From the NCBI RefSeq assembly GCF_003730135.1, contig NZ_RJVO01000008.1, forward strand, positions 62,001 to 126,000: a DNA stretch of 64,000 nt, given 5' to 3'. A model generated the notes under the pieces. The model was not told the DNA's origin, searched no databases, and saw only the letters and a program-made list of their open reading frames with translations. The translations under genes and the position numbers were made by a program. Positions 1 to 10,016 of the stretch are shown one piece after another; position 1 is the stretch's first letter, and every line of letters begins with the position of its first letter. The stretch is from Stagnimonas aquatica (GTDB taxonomy: Bacteria; Pseudomonadota; Gammaproteobacteria; Nevskiales; Nevskiaceae).

Positions 1-1823
1 AGTCGTCCAAGGGCCACTTCCAGGCCAAGGACGGCAAGTGGCTGCACAACTGGGTGCCCAACCCGCGCTTCATCCTGCAGGCGGCCGAGGGCGACACCCT
101 CAACGCCACGCCCGACCTCACGGTGCAGAACGACCCCGACCGCTTCGGTACCGGCCCGGAAGAAATTCTGGTGATGTCGCACTACCAGCCGCTGCTCGCC
201 GAGGCGGTCGCCAAGTTCCCGGTCGCCGACTGGGTGCAGGCCGCCGCCACCGCCGAGATGACCATGCAGCCGGTGCGCTCCATCGAGGAGTCGCTGGCCG
301 ACAACGCCTTTGTGGAAGACGGCTGCGTCACCGAGGTGCAGGACCCGGAGCTGGGTCGCATCCGCACCGTCGGCAATGCCTTCAACATGAGCAAGACGCA
401 AGGCAAGCCCGGCCACGCGCCGGTCGCTGCCGGCGCCAACACCGCCGAGGTGAAGGCCGAGGCGGCGAAGATACTCGCCGAGGCCAAGGCCGCCACCGCC
501 GCCGCCAATGCCGGGAAGAAGATCAAGTCGCCGCTGGAAGGCGTGGTGGTGCTCGATCTCGGCCTCGCCATCGCCGGCCCCTTCGGCACCCAGTTGCTCA
601 GCGATCTCGGCGCCACGGTCATCAAGATCAACGGCCTGTTTGATCTGTTCTGGCACCGCGTGCACATCGCCTACATGGCCAACCGCGGCAAGAAGTCGAT
701 CACGCTCAACCTCAAAGACCCGCGTGCGATGAAGATCCTGCTCGATCTGGTCAAGCAGGCCGACGTGGTGCAGCACAACATGCGCTACGACGCCGCCGAG
801 CGCCTGAAGATCGACTACGAGAGCTTGAAGCAGATCAACCCCACGCTCATTTACGCCCACTCGCGCGGCTTCGAGCGTGGCGTGCGCGCAAGCCTGCCCG
901 GCAACGACCAGACCGGCGCCTGCCTCTCCGGCATCCAGTTCGAGGATGGCGGCATGGCGCGCCCTGGCGCGCACGGCGAAGTCGGCCGGCCGCTGTGGAG
1001 CTTCACCAGCTTCGGTGACACCGGCAACGGCTTCCTCTCCGCCACCGCCATCATCAACGCGCTCTACCACCGCGACCGCACTGGCGAAGGCCAGTTTGTG
1101 GACACCTCCATCATCAACGCCGCGCTGCTCAACACCAGCTATGCGGTGGCCACGCCCGAGGGCAAGGGCTTTGCCCGCCCGCGCATCGGCGGCGATCAGC
1201 TCGGCTACTCCGCCGGCCATCGCCTGTACCAGGCGCAGGACGGCCGCTGGCTGTGCTTCGTGCTGGTCGAGCAGAGCCATTGGGACGAGCTGTTCACCGT
1301 GCTGCGCGCGCCCAAGCTCGCGGTCGATCCGCAGTTCGCCACCGCCGAGGCGCGCGCCCAGCACGACACCGCGCTGGCCACGTTCATCGAAGGCCGCATC
1401 AAGGCCAAGACCGCCGCCGAATGGTTTGCCGAGTTGGATGCCGCCGGCGTGCCGGTGGAAATTGTCGACGAAGAGTTCTCGCGCCGCCTGCACGACAATC
1501 CCGAGTTCCAGAAGCAGGGGCTGGTGGTGTCCTACCCGCACCCGGTGGTCGGCAAGCTAGACCAGATTGGTCTGCTGTTCAGCTTGAGCGACACCCCCGG
1601 CGTGATCCAGGGCCGGCCGCTACTGGTGGGCGAGCACACCAAGGAAATTCTCGCCGGTCTCGGCTACAGCGAAGACGAAGTGAAGACCATGGAAGAGCAG
1701 ATGGCCATCGGCTTCGTCGGCATGCCCCGCATGCCCCCGCGCCCGGCGCCGAGCGCCGCCGGCAAGGAGGCGCCCAAGCAGGGCATGGCGGGAATGTTGG
1801 CGCAGGAGTCGGCGAAGAAGTAA
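1..1823 (+). CDS. CaiB/BaiF family CoA transferase, tandem-domain, 5' partial
   Basis: The reading frame is open from base 3, so the start lies upstream of the window. The product would move CoA between acyl acids (class III CoA transferase), in the cytoplasm. Two family modules are visible. Up to about base 330 there is the tail of a first domain. After an Ala/Lys-rich linker (about bases 440-530) a second domain starts with 'VVVLDLGLAIAGPFGTQLLS' and continues with the typical 'NRGKKSITLNLKDP' and 'GEGQFVDTS' blocks. The likely catalytic Asp lies in the 'FGDTGNG' segment, by analogy with formyl-CoA transferase. The C-terminus is a low-complexity Met/Pro/Ala tail. Double-domain CaiB proteins are common in degradation clusters of actinobacteria and proteobacteria. 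The substrate cannot be told. A terminator follows at once, so this is the last gene of its operon. Confidence 0.9.
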   Translation, partial: SSKGHFQAKDGKWLHNWVPNPRFILQAAEGDTLNATPDLTVQNDPDRFGTGPEEILVMSHYQPLLAEAVAKFPVADWVQAAATAEMTMQPVRSIEESLADNAFVEDGCVTEVQDPELGRIRTVGNAFNMSKTQGKPGHAPVAAGANTAEVKAEAAKILAEAKAATAAANAGKKIKSPLEGVVVLDLGLAIAGPFGTQLLSDLGATVIKINGLFDLFWHRVHIAYMANRGKKSITLNLKDPRAMKILLDLVKQADVVQHNMRYDAAERLKIDYESLKQINPTLIYAHSRGFERGVRASLPGNDQTGACLSGIQFEDGGMARPGAHGEVGRPLWSFTSFGDTGNGFLSATAIINALYHRDRTGEGQFVDTSIINAALLNTSYAVATPEGKGFARPRIGGDQLGYSAGHRLYQAQDGRWLCFVLVEQSHWDELFTVLRAPKLAVDPQFATAEARAQHDTALATFIEGRIKAKTAAEWFAELDAAGVPVEIVDEEFSRRLHDNPEFQKQGLVVSYPHPVVGKLDQIGLLFSLSDTPGVIQGRPLLVGEHTKEILAGLGYSEDEVKTMEEQMAIGFVGMPRMPPRPAPSAAGKEAPKQGMAGMLAQESAKK

Positions 1824-1843
1824 GGCGGACTTGCTGCAAGAGA

Positions 1844-1876
1844 AGCCCTCGCGGCGTGAGCTGCGGGGGCTTTTTT
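1844..1876 (+). terminator. rho-independent terminator after the CoA transferase gene
   Basis: A 12-bp stem (AGCCCTCGCGGC pairing with GCTGCGGGGGCT, two G-T pairs) has a 4-base loop and is followed by six T. It starts 20 bp after the stop codon. Confidence 0.85.
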
Positions 1877-1910
1877 ATCTAACATTGTTGAGAGAGGACA
1901 GGCAGAGATC

Positions 1911-1935
1911 TGGAGTTCCCAGTCTTTGCTGGACA
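1911..1935 (+). repeat. left terminal inverted repeat of IS3-family element
   Basis: These 25 bp match the reverse complement of 2867-2891 at 20 positions. They start with TG as usual for IS3-family ends and are preceded directly by the GATC duplication. Confidence 0.8.
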
Positions 1936-1955
1936 GTGGTTAGGACTCCGCCACG

Positions 1956-2852
1956 TTGGTTGGGGGCACGGCCATGGCCACCGATAGACCCAGCAGCAAG
2001 ACACGGCAAACGTACCCATTCATTGAGGCCCACGTCGGGGACTTCAGCGTTCAGGTGATGTGTCGGGTGCTCGGCGTGGCTCGGGCTGGCTACTACGCCT
2101 GGCTGGCGCATCCGATCTCAGACCGCGCAGAAGAGGACGCTCGGTTTCTTCGTCTTATCCGATCTTCGTTTGTCGCGAGTCATGGCATCTATGGTGCTCC
2201 CCGAATCCTGATAGACCTGCGGGAAGCCGGTGAGACCTGCAGCAAGCACCGCGTCGCCCGCTTGATGCGAGTGTGGATTGCGCGCACTGCGCGGCTATCG
2301 GACGCGCCATACCCCGGTGACCAAGCCGGCAGTCCTGATCCCCAATGTTTTGCAGCAGCAATTCACCGTCTCCAGGCCGAATGAGGTCTGGGTGACCGAT
2401 ATCACCTACATCCGCACCCGGCAGGGCTGGCTGGACCTTGCCATGGTGATGGATTTCTTCTCACGAAAGATTGTGGGTTGGGCCGCCAAGCCCACCATTC
2501 ATCGCGAGCTGGTTCCCGAGGCCTCGGAGCGGCTGTGCGGCGTCGACGCCCTCGCCACACGTTGATTCACTCGGATCAGGGCACGCAGTACGGTAGTGAC
2601 GCGTGGAGGCGGTTCTGCATGACCAACCACCTTCAGCCGAGCATGAGCCGCCGTGGCAACTGCTGGGGCAACGCCGTCGCGGAGTCCTTCTTCAGCAGTT
2701 TGAAGAAGGAACGCATCAAGAAGCGCATCTATGCAGATCGGTAATCGGCTGTCGCCGACATCGCCGACTACATCGACGCATTCTAAAACCCGACTCGCCA
2801 GCACAGCTAACAGGACGGCATCAGCCCCGATAAATTCGAGGCGCTGCATGCC
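1956..2852 (+). pseudogene. IS3-family transposase OrfB, frameshifted and with stops
   Basis: Conserved OrfB blocks appear in order but in changing frames. The N-terminal HTH_21-type region ('MCRVLGVARAGYYAWL', 'HGIYGAPRI') is in one frame to about 2270. The first catalytic Asp region ('VWVTDITYIRT') is in the next frame from about 2280 to 2520. The second Asp ('LIHSDQGTQYGS') and the Glu ('NAVAESFFSSLKKE') are back in the first frame. The tail then has three in-frame TAA codons (2742, 2784, 2808) where the family has Glu, Tyr and His/Leu-type codons. Some residues are also missing between the 'GWAAKPTIHREL' and 'LIHSD' blocks. All three DDE residues are still recognisable, but no functional protein can be made. 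Confidence 0.9.
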
Positions 2853-2866
2853 CACAGTCGATCACG

Positions 2867-2891
2867 TGTCCACTAAATCCTGGGAACTTCA
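2867..2891 (-). repeat. right terminal inverted repeat of IS3-family element
   Basis: It is the inverted partner of 1911-1935. It ends in CA and is followed by GATC, the second copy of the target duplication. Confidence 0.8.
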
Positions 2892-2997
2892 GATCGACCA
2901 AATCAATAAGATGGCTCCTGTCCCTAAAGCTCATGTAAATTCGGACGCATAGGCGTCCCGCCCTGCGGATAAGCGTACTGAGATTTGGGAATAGATA

Positions 2998-3019
2998 TTC
3001 AGGCTTCTTGTCGCCTGAA
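2998..3019. promoter_or_regulatory. hairpin in the leader of the RHS gene
   Basis: A perfect 7-bp inverted repeat (TTCAGGC / GCCTGAA, 8-base loop) sits 19 bp before the RHS start codon and is followed by AAAAAA. It could be a leader structure, or, read on the other strand, a weak terminator for transcription leaving the IS remnant. The AT-rich stretch before it (2896-2997) holds no gene and probably the promoter. Confidence 0.35.
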
Positions 3020-3038
3020 AAAATGAAAGGGGAAATCG

Positions 3039-6000
3039 ATGTTGAAAAATCACAGCACATGGAAAGTACGTGTAGCGATTCTGTTGATGAGCTTTGCCGC
3101 ACCTGCCGCGTTCTCACAAGGCGGTGGCAACGCTGTGCAGGAGAATTCTAGGATTTTTCAAACTCCGGAAAATCCTGTGCGCTTGCCTCGGGTCTCGGTC
3201 ACTGCAGTTAGGCCTAGGCCGCCTAATATTCCCGGTGCCATCTCGTTGCTGCCCGGACTTAACAGCGGCATTCCTAGTGGATTCGGCTCTTCGACTGGGT
3301 CAACGTTTCGTGAGACCAGCGCTGACGCAGACAAGCAAGGGGCGAGCACCTCATGTGATTCGCCAGCCTCTGATGCGCCCGTTGTGATCGCGACGGGTCG
3401 AAAGCTCCTCGTGGAGCGGGATTTCGCGGTCGGCGGCTACGCGCCGTGGGCGTTCAATCGCACCTTCACCACCGACAGCGACTGGCCGGCGATGTTTGGT
3501 GGATATTGGCGCTCAAATCTTGACTACTCCCTGGGATTTAAGACACCCAACGGAAGCTGTTCATCGGTCCCCGGGCAGACTCAGAACTGCACGATCGCAT
3601 TAAGCAACGATCCTCCGAACCAGCCGACCCATCCATTCCCGACCAACAATAACAACAAGGTCTACCTCTACACCCCAGATGGTGCGCGTCGGACCTATTC
3701 CTGGGATAGCGTCAACAGCCGCTGGAAAGATGCGAAGCCCAACTCCTTGGCCTGGTTGACCCAGAACGCCAGTAATGGCACCTGGACGCGCCATACCGAA
3801 GAGAACGGCACCGAGACCTACAACCTTTACGGACAAGTCACCTCCGTAAAGGACGAAACGGGCTTGGGCTGGACGTTCAGTTATCAAGTGCCGGGATACA
3901 AACTGCTTTCTGCCACCCACACCTCGGGTCGCTCAATCCAGTTCACATGGACCAACAACAAGGTCAGCTCGCTCACTGCTCCGGATGGGAACACCTACTC
4001 CTACGGCTACGACAACAACGGACGATTGACGACCGCCAGCTATCCGGGCAACCCGGCGGTTACTCGCACGTATCACTACGAGAGTTCGTACACGAACCAA
4101 GTTACTGGCATCTCCGTGAACGGGGTCCGCTACAGCAACTACGTCTACGGCACTCTCGGTAAAGTCACCGAAAGTGGTTTGGCGGGTGGCGTTGATCGCT
4201 CGACGTTTGCTTATGGCACCGACAGCTCAGGGCATCCCTACACCGATGTCACCAATGCCAGTGGCGCCGTATCCCGATACACCTTCACCGAGGCCTACGG
4301 TGAAAGAAAGCTAATCCGCGTGGATCGTTCGGGCATCACCAACTGCCCCAACGCCAGTGCGATTACAACTTATGACACCAATGGCAATCCGAACAGCCAG
4401 ATCGACTGGAACGGCAACGAAACCACCTCCAGTTACAACGCCAAGGGACAGCTGCAGTGGGAGGTCGCTGGAATCAATCCGGCCAAACCAACTCAGCGCC
4501 GAAAGAATGTCTATGACTGGGATGCCATCGAAAATCGAATCAACGCCATTCACGTCTATGGTGTCGATGAAACCAGCCCGCAGTCGGACATCATCTATGC
4601 CTACTACGCCGACCCCCATCCGGCCGCCAAGCGGCTCCAGAGTGTCACGGTCCAGAACAAGACTGCATTCGGAGTCCCTAACCAGTCCCAGGTGACGAGC
4701 TACACCTACACGCTGCACCCCAACAAGTTGCCCGCCACGATCATCATCGATGGACCGATTGCTGGAACCTCGGATCAGACCACCTATGCGTACAACGCCG
4801 CCGGAGACTTGACCTCCGTCGTTAACGGGCTGAATCACACCACCAGCTTGAGTGGGTACAACGGCTTGGGGCTGCCCGGATCGATCACCGATCCGAACGG
4901 ACTGGTGACCACGCTGACCTATACCGCGCGCGGACAACTGGCGGCAGAACAGACAACGCTCAACGGACAAACCTCCGTCACCAGTTGGAGCTATAGCCCT
5001 CTGGGAGACATCGCATCTGTGATTCGGCCCGACGGACAAATCTCAGACTACTACCGAGATGCGACTGGCCGCCTGACCCACTACTTCGAGGTGGTTGGCT
5101 CCAACTACTGGGCGGCTTATGAGTACGACAACCTAAGCCGTCAGACGAAGAAGCAAATCATTCGCCGAGTCCAAGTCCCCAACTGTCAGCTGCGCGCGCC
5201 GGTACCTATAGACCCCGATCCCGGCAACGATCCGCAGCAAGACCCACGCGCCTCACCGCTGGGCTGCCCGACGACGACGGAAGATATTGTCGTTTTCTCC
5301 AGGACCTGGACCTATGACCAAGTTGGCCGGATAACCAGTGAACGCGGCGACAATGGACAAGTAACCCGATACAGCTACGACAACAACAGCAACATCGCGA
5401 CCGTCAAGGACAGCCTGAATCGGATCACGGCGTATACCTACAACACCCACAATCAGGTCGAGACAGTTACCGATCCCAATAACAAGACAACGACCTACGC
5501 CTACGATGGGGCAGGAAATCTCTACACGGTCACTGACCCAAGAAACCAGGTCACCACCTACCGCTATGACGGGCTGGGCAATCGGATCTCCGTCAACAGC
5601 CCCGACACCGGTCTGAGTCAGTACACCTACGACGCCGCCGGTCGTCTCACAAGCCATCAACGCAGTGACGGCACTCTGATTTCGTATTCGCTGTACGACG
5701 TACTGGATCGCCCTGGATCAATCACTGCCGGCAGCCAATCGCAATCCTTTACCTACGACAGTTGCAGCTATGGCAAGGGGCAGTTGTGTTCCATAACCGA
5801 TTCAAGCGGCAGTACAAGTTACGGCTACACCACGTCGGGCCAGCTGGCGAGCCAGCTCAGTGTCATTGGCGGCACGAGCTATACGACTAGCTGGACCTAT
5901 GACGTCAGCGACCGGGTAAAGACGCTCAGCTATCCAGGCGGTAATGTTGTTCAGTACAACTACAGCGACGCGGGCCGGGTATCCTCAATCGCGGTCAGCG

Positions 6001-7481
6001 GTGGCGTGAGTGCGACGCTGGCAAGCGGCATCACCTACTACCCGCTGGGGCCGATCAGCAATTTCAAGTTCGGCAACAGCACATCGGCTCCAACCCAGCG
6101 GGCCTATACCTACGACACGGATTACCGGCTCAAGAAAATCTTCACGTCCGGCCTTCAGAACCTGACCTATGGATACGATGCGGCCAACCAACTGACCAGC
6201 ATTATCAACGGCCTCAACTCGTCGCTGACACAGACCTACGGCTACGACAGTCTTTCGCGTCTGAACACGGTGACGGCCGGCGTCGGCAATCAGAACTGGA
6301 CCCACGACGATGATGGCAACCGGCTCAGCCACACTTGGGGTGGCGCCACCGATAGCTACCAGCCAGCCAGCACGAACAATCGTTTGGTCGCGCTCACTGG
6401 AACCCGACCACGAAGCTACGGTCACGACAGCCTCGGCAACATCGTGACGGAAAGTGGCTTTAGGGGGAATTACGTCTACGCCTACGACGCACTCAATCGC
6501 TTGCAGCAGGTTACTGCTGGCGTCGCAGTCACGACCTACAGCAGCAATGCGATGAACCAGCGCGTCCGGAAAGCCGGACCTAGTGGCAGCTTCAACTATC
6601 TATATGCACCAGACGGTAGTCTGCTGGCCGAGACGGCAGCCGGCAGCACCAGCTTGACTACGCAGTACGTCTGGCTCGGGGGACGGCCGGTCGCGATGAT
6701 TCGCAACAACGTCGTCTACTACACATTTGACGACCACTTGGGCCGGCCGGATACCGTTACGACTGCGGCGGCTTCGCCAACCGTCGTCTGGAGGGCGTCG
6801 AACACCGCCTTTGATCGCACGGTGACGACCAATACCTTTGGTGGGCTCAACCTCGGATTTCCTGGTCAGTACTTCGATGCGGAATCCGGGCTCTACTACA
6901 ACTGGAACCGCTACTACGATGCGGGCATCGGGCGGTATACCCAGTCTGACCCCATAGGGCTGGCAGGTGGGATCAATACTTATGCCTATGTCGGGGGGAG
7001 TCCAGTTATGTATGTGGATCCGTACGGCCTATTTTGTATTAGTGATAAAGCTAAGTCTGCAATTTCAGCAGGCGTAGGGGCGACCGCTGGTGCGCTGGCT
7101 TCGGGCGCGAACCCAAGACTTGCTTTGGGAGCAGGAATAATTACAGGCGCGCTAGATTACGGGGCGGGGTCTAGAGTCGGCGCCACGGTCGCGGGCGGTG
7201 CACTCGGCTTGGCGGCTGGACGCACGAAGGCCGCGATGTATGCGGGAGCCATTGGCGGTTTTCTGTCTGATGCAGGCGGCGCGTATCTCGGCGGCATTAC
7301 TGGGGGCGCTGTCGGCGCTTTGACATCAACTAAGGGTTCATCAAATCATTTGAGCGCGGTTGGAGCGCCAGTGTTCCGAGGGGCATTCGGCGGCATCGTT
7401 GGAGGGGCAGCTCAATCAATAGCTGGTGACGCCATTGATTTTATCAATTCGAAGGCTGGAGGCTGTAATTGTGGACAATAA
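3039..7481 (+). CDS. secreted RHS/YD-repeat protein with variable C-terminal tip
   Basis: The product (1480 aa) starts with a clear Sec signal peptide (about residues 1-26, cleavage near 'AAFSQG'). A proline-rich linker and a domain common before YD repeats ('[17 protein letters not shown]') follow. Dozens of YD repeats of the type '[14 protein letters not shown]' cover about residues 250-1250. The RHS-associated core ends at about residues 1280-1331 ('[20 protein letters not shown]', then 'VDPYGL'). Such proteins form a hollow beta cocoon that encapsulates a C-terminal effector released by self-cleavage near the DPxGL motif. The last 149 residues are the tip: very rich in Gly and Ala, hydrophobic, and ending in 'GGCNCGQ'. 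It matches no toxin class I recognise. The start has a good AAAGGGGA ribosome site. Base composition is less GC-rich than the neighbours and the IS remnant lies upstream, so transfer is likely. Confidence 0.9.
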   Translation: MLKNHSTWKVRVAILLMSFAAPAAFSQGGGNAVQENSRIFQTPENPVRLPRVSVTAVRPRPPNIPGAISLLPGLNSGIPSGFGSSTGSTFRETSADADKQGASTSCDSPASDAPVVIATGRKLLVERDFAVGGYAPWAFNRTFTTDSDWPAMFGGYWRSNLDYSLGFKTPNGSCSSVPGQTQNCTIALSNDPPNQPTHPFPTNNNNKVYLYTPDGARRTYSWDSVNSRWKDAKPNSLAWLTQNASNGTWTRHTEENGTETYNLYGQVTSVKDETGLGWTFSYQVPGYKLLSATHTSGRSIQFTWTNNKVSSLTAPDGNTYSYGYDNNGRLTTASYPGNPAVTRTYHYESSYTNQVTGISVNGVRYSNYVYGTLGKVTESGLAGGVDRSTFAYGTDSSGHPYTDVTNASGAVSRYTFTEAYGERKLIRVDRSGITNCPNASAITTYDTNGNPNSQIDWNGNETTSSYNAKGQLQWEVAGINPAKPTQRRKNVYDWDAIENRINAIHVYGVDETSPQSDIIYAYYADPHPAAKRLQSVTVQNKTAFGVPNQSQVTSYTYTLHPNKLPATIIIDGPIAGTSDQTTYAYNAAGDLTSVVNGLNHTTSLSGYNGLGLPGSITDPNGLVTTLTYTARGQLAAEQTTLNGQTSVTSWSYSPLGDIASVIRPDGQISDYYRDATGRLTHYFEVVGSNYWAAYEYDNLSRQTKKQIIRRVQVPNCQLRAPVPIDPDPGNDPQQDPRASPLGCPTTTEDIVVFSRTWTYDQVGRITSERGDNGQVTRYSYDNNSNIATVKDSLNRITAYTYNTHNQVETVTDPNNKTTTYAYDGAGNLYTVTDPRNQVTTYRYDGLGNRISVNSPDTGLSQYTYDAAGRLTSHQRSDGTLISYSLYDVLDRPGSITAGSQSQSFTYDSCSYGKGQLCSITDSSGSTSYGYTTSGQLASQLSVIGGTSYTTSWTYDVSDRVKTLSYPGGNVVQYNYSDAGRVSSIAVSGGVSATLASGITYYPLGPISNFKFGNSTSAPTQRAYTYDTDYRLKKIFTSGLQNLTYGYDAANQLTSIINGLNSSLTQTYGYDSLSRLNTVTAGVGNQNWTHDDDGNRLSHTWGGATDSYQPASTNNRLVALTGTRPRSYGHDSLGNIVTESGFRGNYVYAYDALNRLQQVTAGVAVTTYSSNAMNQRVRKAGPSGSFNYLYAPDGSLLAETAAGSTSLTTQYVWLGGRPVAMIRNNVVYYTFDDHLGRPDTVTTAAASPTVVWRASNTAFDRTVTTNTFGGLNLGFPGQYFDAESGLYYNWNRYYDAGIGRYTQSDPIGLAGGINTYAYVGGSPVMYVDPYGLFCISDKAKSAISAGVGATAGALASGANPRLALGAGIITGALDYGAGSRVGATVAGGALGLAAGRTKAAMYAGAIGGFLSDAGGAYLGGITGGAVGALTSTKGSSNHLSAVGAPVFRGAFGGIVGGAAQSIAGDAIDFINSKAGGCNCGQ

Positions 7482-7692
7482 ATTTTCCACAAGTGGTAAG
7501 GCAATTATGATTGTGGTTTCGGCAATTGCTTATGGATTTATCGCGCGCTACGTTTTGGATTTGATCATGCAATCGTTTCCAAGTTGCGCCAACTTAATAG
7601 ATGAGTATGGGCAATTCCTCGTGGGCTTGTTGGCGCTGTATTTATTTATATTTCCTCTATTCAAGCTTTATGAAAGCGGAAAACAAAAATAA
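7471..7692 (+). CDS. small two-helix membrane protein, candidate immunity partner of the RHS tip
   Basis: The product is 73 aa from a GTG start that overlaps the last codons of the RHS gene. GGAGG at 7458-7462 is spaced 8 nt from this GTG, which is why I prefer it to the upstream ATG at 7426, which would bury the start inside the RHS frame. Two hydrophobic segments are visible ('[19 protein letters not shown]' and '[16 protein letters not shown]') with a Lys-rich end. The gene is AT-rich and coupled to the RHS gene, the usual place for an immunity gene. Function by position only; no family recognised. Confidence 0.65.
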   Translation: MDNKFSTSGKAIMIVVSAIAYGFIARYVLDLIMQSFPSCANLIDEYGQFLVGLLALYLFIFPLFKLYESGKQK

Positions 7693-7806
7693 GCGTGCGT
7701 CAGGAAAAGGGGGGCGGAGTAAATAAATTGGGCCAAATTCTGAGCTGCAGCCGGCATTCGGCCGGACATTCGGTTGCTGATGGGGGCGGGGCGAGGATGA
7801 GACGTG

Positions 7807-8454
7807 CTACCCCAACGCCCCCATCGTGCTTCGCAAGAGCAGCGCATTTGCCGTCACCAACACCTTCCTAGGCGCGCGATAGCCGCTCAGCAGCCAATGC
7901 GCGGCGGACTGGGTGACGCCGCCGATCAGGGCCATGGCGATGTAGTGGGCTTCGTCGCTGGAGGCGGGCCAGCGCGGCAGTAGGCGCTGGGCGACCGAGA
8001 TCAGCAGTTCTGTGAACTGCTCAATGCGCCGGGTGTAGAGCGCGTCGATGCGCGGGCTCACGCCCAGCACTTCCAGCCAGCAGACGCGGGCGACGCGGGC
8101 GTTTTCAAACGCCTTGAAGAAGGTATCGAGCCCGGCGGTGACGATCTGCTCGGTGTCGCCGGAGGGCAGGGCGGCGGCGAGCGCGGCCATCACCTCGGCC
8201 TGGATCTGGTCCATGGACTCGGTGTAGATCGCCGCCAGCAGTTCTTCGGTGTCGCTGAAGTTCTTGTAGAAGTAGCGGTCGATCAGGCCGGCCTGCTTGC
8301 ACAAGAGGCGCACGGTGGTGGCGCGGTAGCCGATGCTGCCGAACAGGGTGAGACCGGCGTCCAGAAACTGCCGGCGCTGGCGCGCCAGCCGGTCGGTGGC
8401 GGTTTCGCCGCCGTAGGTGCGGCCGGGCTCGATGGGTTCCGGGGATGTCGGCAT
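7807..8454 (-). CDS. TetR/AcrR family transcriptional regulator
   Basis: The product is about 215 aa from the ATG at 8454. A TTG 18 bp further upstream would overlap an operator-like palindrome and is less likely. The N-terminal DNA-binding domain is typical: 'FLDAGLTLFGSIGYRATTV' leads into the helix-turn-helix and 'GLIDRYFYKNFSDTEELLAA'. The rest is an all-helical ligand-binding/dimer domain of unknown ligand. It is divergent from the Baeyer-Villiger monooxygenase operon, and two inverted repeats lie in the shared 93-bp gap. By family habit it would repress that operon, and itself, until a substrate or CoA ester is present. Confidence 0.85.
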   Translation of the reverse strand: MPTSPEPIEPGRTYGGETATDRLARQRRQFLDAGLTLFGSIGYRATTVRLLCKQAGLIDRYFYKNFSDTEELLAAIYTESMDQIQAEVMAALAAALPSGDTEQIVTAGLDTFFKAFENARVARVCWLEVLGVSPRIDALYTRRIEQFTELLISVAQRLLPRWPASSDEAHYIAMALIGGVTQSAAHWLLSGYRAPRKVLVTANALLLRSTMGALG

Positions 8455-8463
8455 GTCGCTATT

Positions 8464-8478
8464 TGACGACAAGCGTCA
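8464..8478. promoter_or_regulatory. operator-like palindrome TGACG-N5-CGTCA
   Basis: Perfect 5-bp arms are separated by 5 bases, just upstream of the TetR start. Its spacing and location suit autoregulation. Confidence 0.45.
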
Positions 8479-8489
8479 TCAGAAATAAA

Positions 8490-8509
8490 GTGATGTCCGT
8501 CGTCATCAC
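8490..8509. promoter_or_regulatory. operator-like palindrome GTGATG-N8-CATCAC
   Basis: Perfect 6-bp arms with an 8-base centre lie 38 bp before the monooxygenase start. The half-site shares ATGAC/GTCAT-like sequence with the neighbouring palindrome, which suggests the same TetR protein binds both. Confidence 0.5.
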
Positions 8510-8547
8510 ATTGAAGGCCCTTCAGGGCTCATCGAGGAGCAGCGCAC

Positions 8548-10005
8548 ATGCAGGCGTATCAGGTCGTCATCATCGGCAGCGGTTTCGGCGGGCAGTGCGC
8601 CGCCATTCGCTTGCAGGAGCAGGGCATCAGCGACTTCCGCATCCTGGAACGCCGCGACTTCATGGGCGGCACCTGGTGCCAGAACAGCTATCCCGGCGCG
8701 GCGGTGGACGTGCAGTCGCCGCTGTATTCGATCTCCAGCGAGCCCTACCAGTGGTCGCAGATGTTCGTCGAGCAGGACGAGTTGCAGCGCTACACCAACA
8801 TGGTGATCGACAAGCACGGCCTGCGTGACAAGACCACGCTCAACGCCAACGTGCGGCAGGTGCGCTGGGACGAGGAGCGCAAGCGCTGGATCGTCGAGAC
8901 CGAGGCGGCGGGGACCTTCGAGGCGCAGATCCTCATCAACGCCTCGGGCCCCTTGAGCACGCCGGTGATCCCCAACTTTCCCGGCCGCGACTCCTTCCAG
9001 GGCAAGAGCTTCCACACCAATGCCTGGGACCACAGCTACGACCTGCGCGGCAAGCGCGTGGCGATCATCGGCAGCGGCGCCAGCGCGGCGCAGGTGATCC
9101 CGGCGATCGCCGGCGAGGTGGCCTCGCTGCATGTGTTCCAGCGCAGCCCGCATTGGGTGCTGCCGCGCCCGGACCGTCGTTTCAGCGGCTTCGAGCGCTG
9201 GCTGCTGGGCTTCAAGTCGCTGCACAAGCTGCTGCGCTGGGGCATCTACTGGGGGCTGGAGACCCGGGTGATCGGCTTCAAGTACTCCAAGACCATGCTC
9301 AACGTGGTTGCCGAGCGGGTGGCGCGCAAGCATCTGGCGACCCAGGTGCCGGACCCGGTGCTGCGCAAGAAGCTCACGCCGGATTTCACCATCGGCTGCA
9401 AGCGCATCATTCTCTCCAGCACGCTCTACCCGGCGCTCAGCCGCGCCAACGTCAAGCTGCACGACAAGGAGGACGGCATCGCCGAGATCAACGCCGGCGG
9501 CATCCGCACCGCGCAGGGTGAGCAGGTGGATGTCGATCTCATCATCTGGTCCACCGGCTACGACGCCACCGACGGCGTGATCTCCTACCCGGTGCTCGGC
9601 AAGGGCGGGCAGTCGCTGGCCAAGGTCTGGGAGGAATTCCCGCGCGCCTACCTGGGCACGGCCATCCCCGGCTTTCCCAACTTCTTCGTGGTCACCGGCC
9701 CCAACACCGGCATCGGCCACACCTCGGCGATCTTCATCATCGAGTCGCAGATGAACTACATCCTCGACAGCCTCAAGCGCCTGAAGCAGTCGGGCAAGCA
9801 GTCCATCGAGGTCCGCCCCGAGGCGGAGGCCGAGTACACCCGCATGATCCACTCGGAGATGGAGAAAACGGTGTGGAAGGCCGGCGGCTGCCGGAGCTGG
9901 TATCAGAGCAAGAGCGGCCATGTGATCGCCATGTTCCCGGGCTTCAGCTTCACCTACCGCTGGCTGGCAGCGCACTTCAAGCCCAAGCACCATCGCTTCG
10001 CCTGA
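8548..10005 (+). CDS. Baeyer-Villiger-type flavin monooxygenase
   Basis: The product (485 aa) would insert oxygen next to a ketone carbonyl using FAD, NADPH and O2, giving an ester or lactone. It has an N-terminal FAD Rossmann motif ('VVIIGSGFGGQCAA', residues about 6-19). It has the Baeyer-Villiger fingerprint FxGxxxHTxxW (F150 to W160) and then a second, NADPH-binding Rossmann motif ('VAIIGSGASAAQ'). The fingerprint ends W-D where many enzymes have W-P or W-D, so it is acceptable. Ribosome site GAGGAG. It is the first gene of a four-gene operon with two SDRs and an alpha/beta hydrolase, the expected alcohol dehydrogenase and esterase partners. Substrate unknown; a cyclic or long-chain ketone is likely. 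Confidence 0.9.
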   Translation: MQAYQVVIIGSGFGGQCAAIRLQEQGISDFRILERRDFMGGTWCQNSYPGAAVDVQSPLYSISSEPYQWSQMFVEQDELQRYTNMVIDKHGLRDKTTLNANVRQVRWDEERKRWIVETEAAGTFEAQILINASGPLSTPVIPNFPGRDSFQGKSFHTNAWDHSYDLRGKRVAIIGSGASAAQVIPAIAGEVASLHVFQRSPHWVLPRPDRRFSGFERWLLGFKSLHKLLRWGIYWGLETRVIGFKYSKTMLNVVAERVARKHLATQVPDPVLRKKLTPDFTIGCKRIILSSTLYPALSRANVKLHDKEDGIAEINAGGIRTAQGEQVDVDLIIWSTGYDATDGVISYPVLGKGGQSLAKVWEEFPRAYLGTAIPGFPNFFVVTGPNTGIGHTSAIFIIESQMNYILDSLKRLKQSGKQSIEVRPEAEAEYTRMIHSEMEKTVWKAGGCRSWYQSKSGHVIAMFPGFSFTYRWLAAHFKPKHHRFA

Positions 10006-10016
10006 GGCCCGACCCC

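Larger units (their letters stand above)
1911..2891 (+). mobile_element. decayed IS3-family insertion sequence with intact ends
   Basis: The element is bounded by imperfect 25-bp inverted repeats beginning TGGAGTTCCC and ending GGGAACTTCA (20 of 25 matching). It is flanked on both sides by GATC (1907-1910 and 2892-2895), which fits a 4-bp target duplication. It holds only a broken orfB transposase frame. The about 980 bp between the ends is too short for a complete IS3 element, and no orfA-like helix-turn-helix frame lies between the left end and orfB. This implies an internal deletion. The element is probably immobile on its own, although its ends might still be used in trans. Confidence 0.85.

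Noticed and set aside
3039-7692. Prophage or integrative element around the RHS gene
   Set aside because: No integrase, phage structural gene or attachment-site pair can be seen; only an IS remnant on one side.
8506-9993. Long open frame on the minus strand opposite the monooxygenase (495 codons)
   Set aside because: It is a mirror of a strongly supported gene in GC-rich DNA, has no recognisable domain and low-complexity composition.
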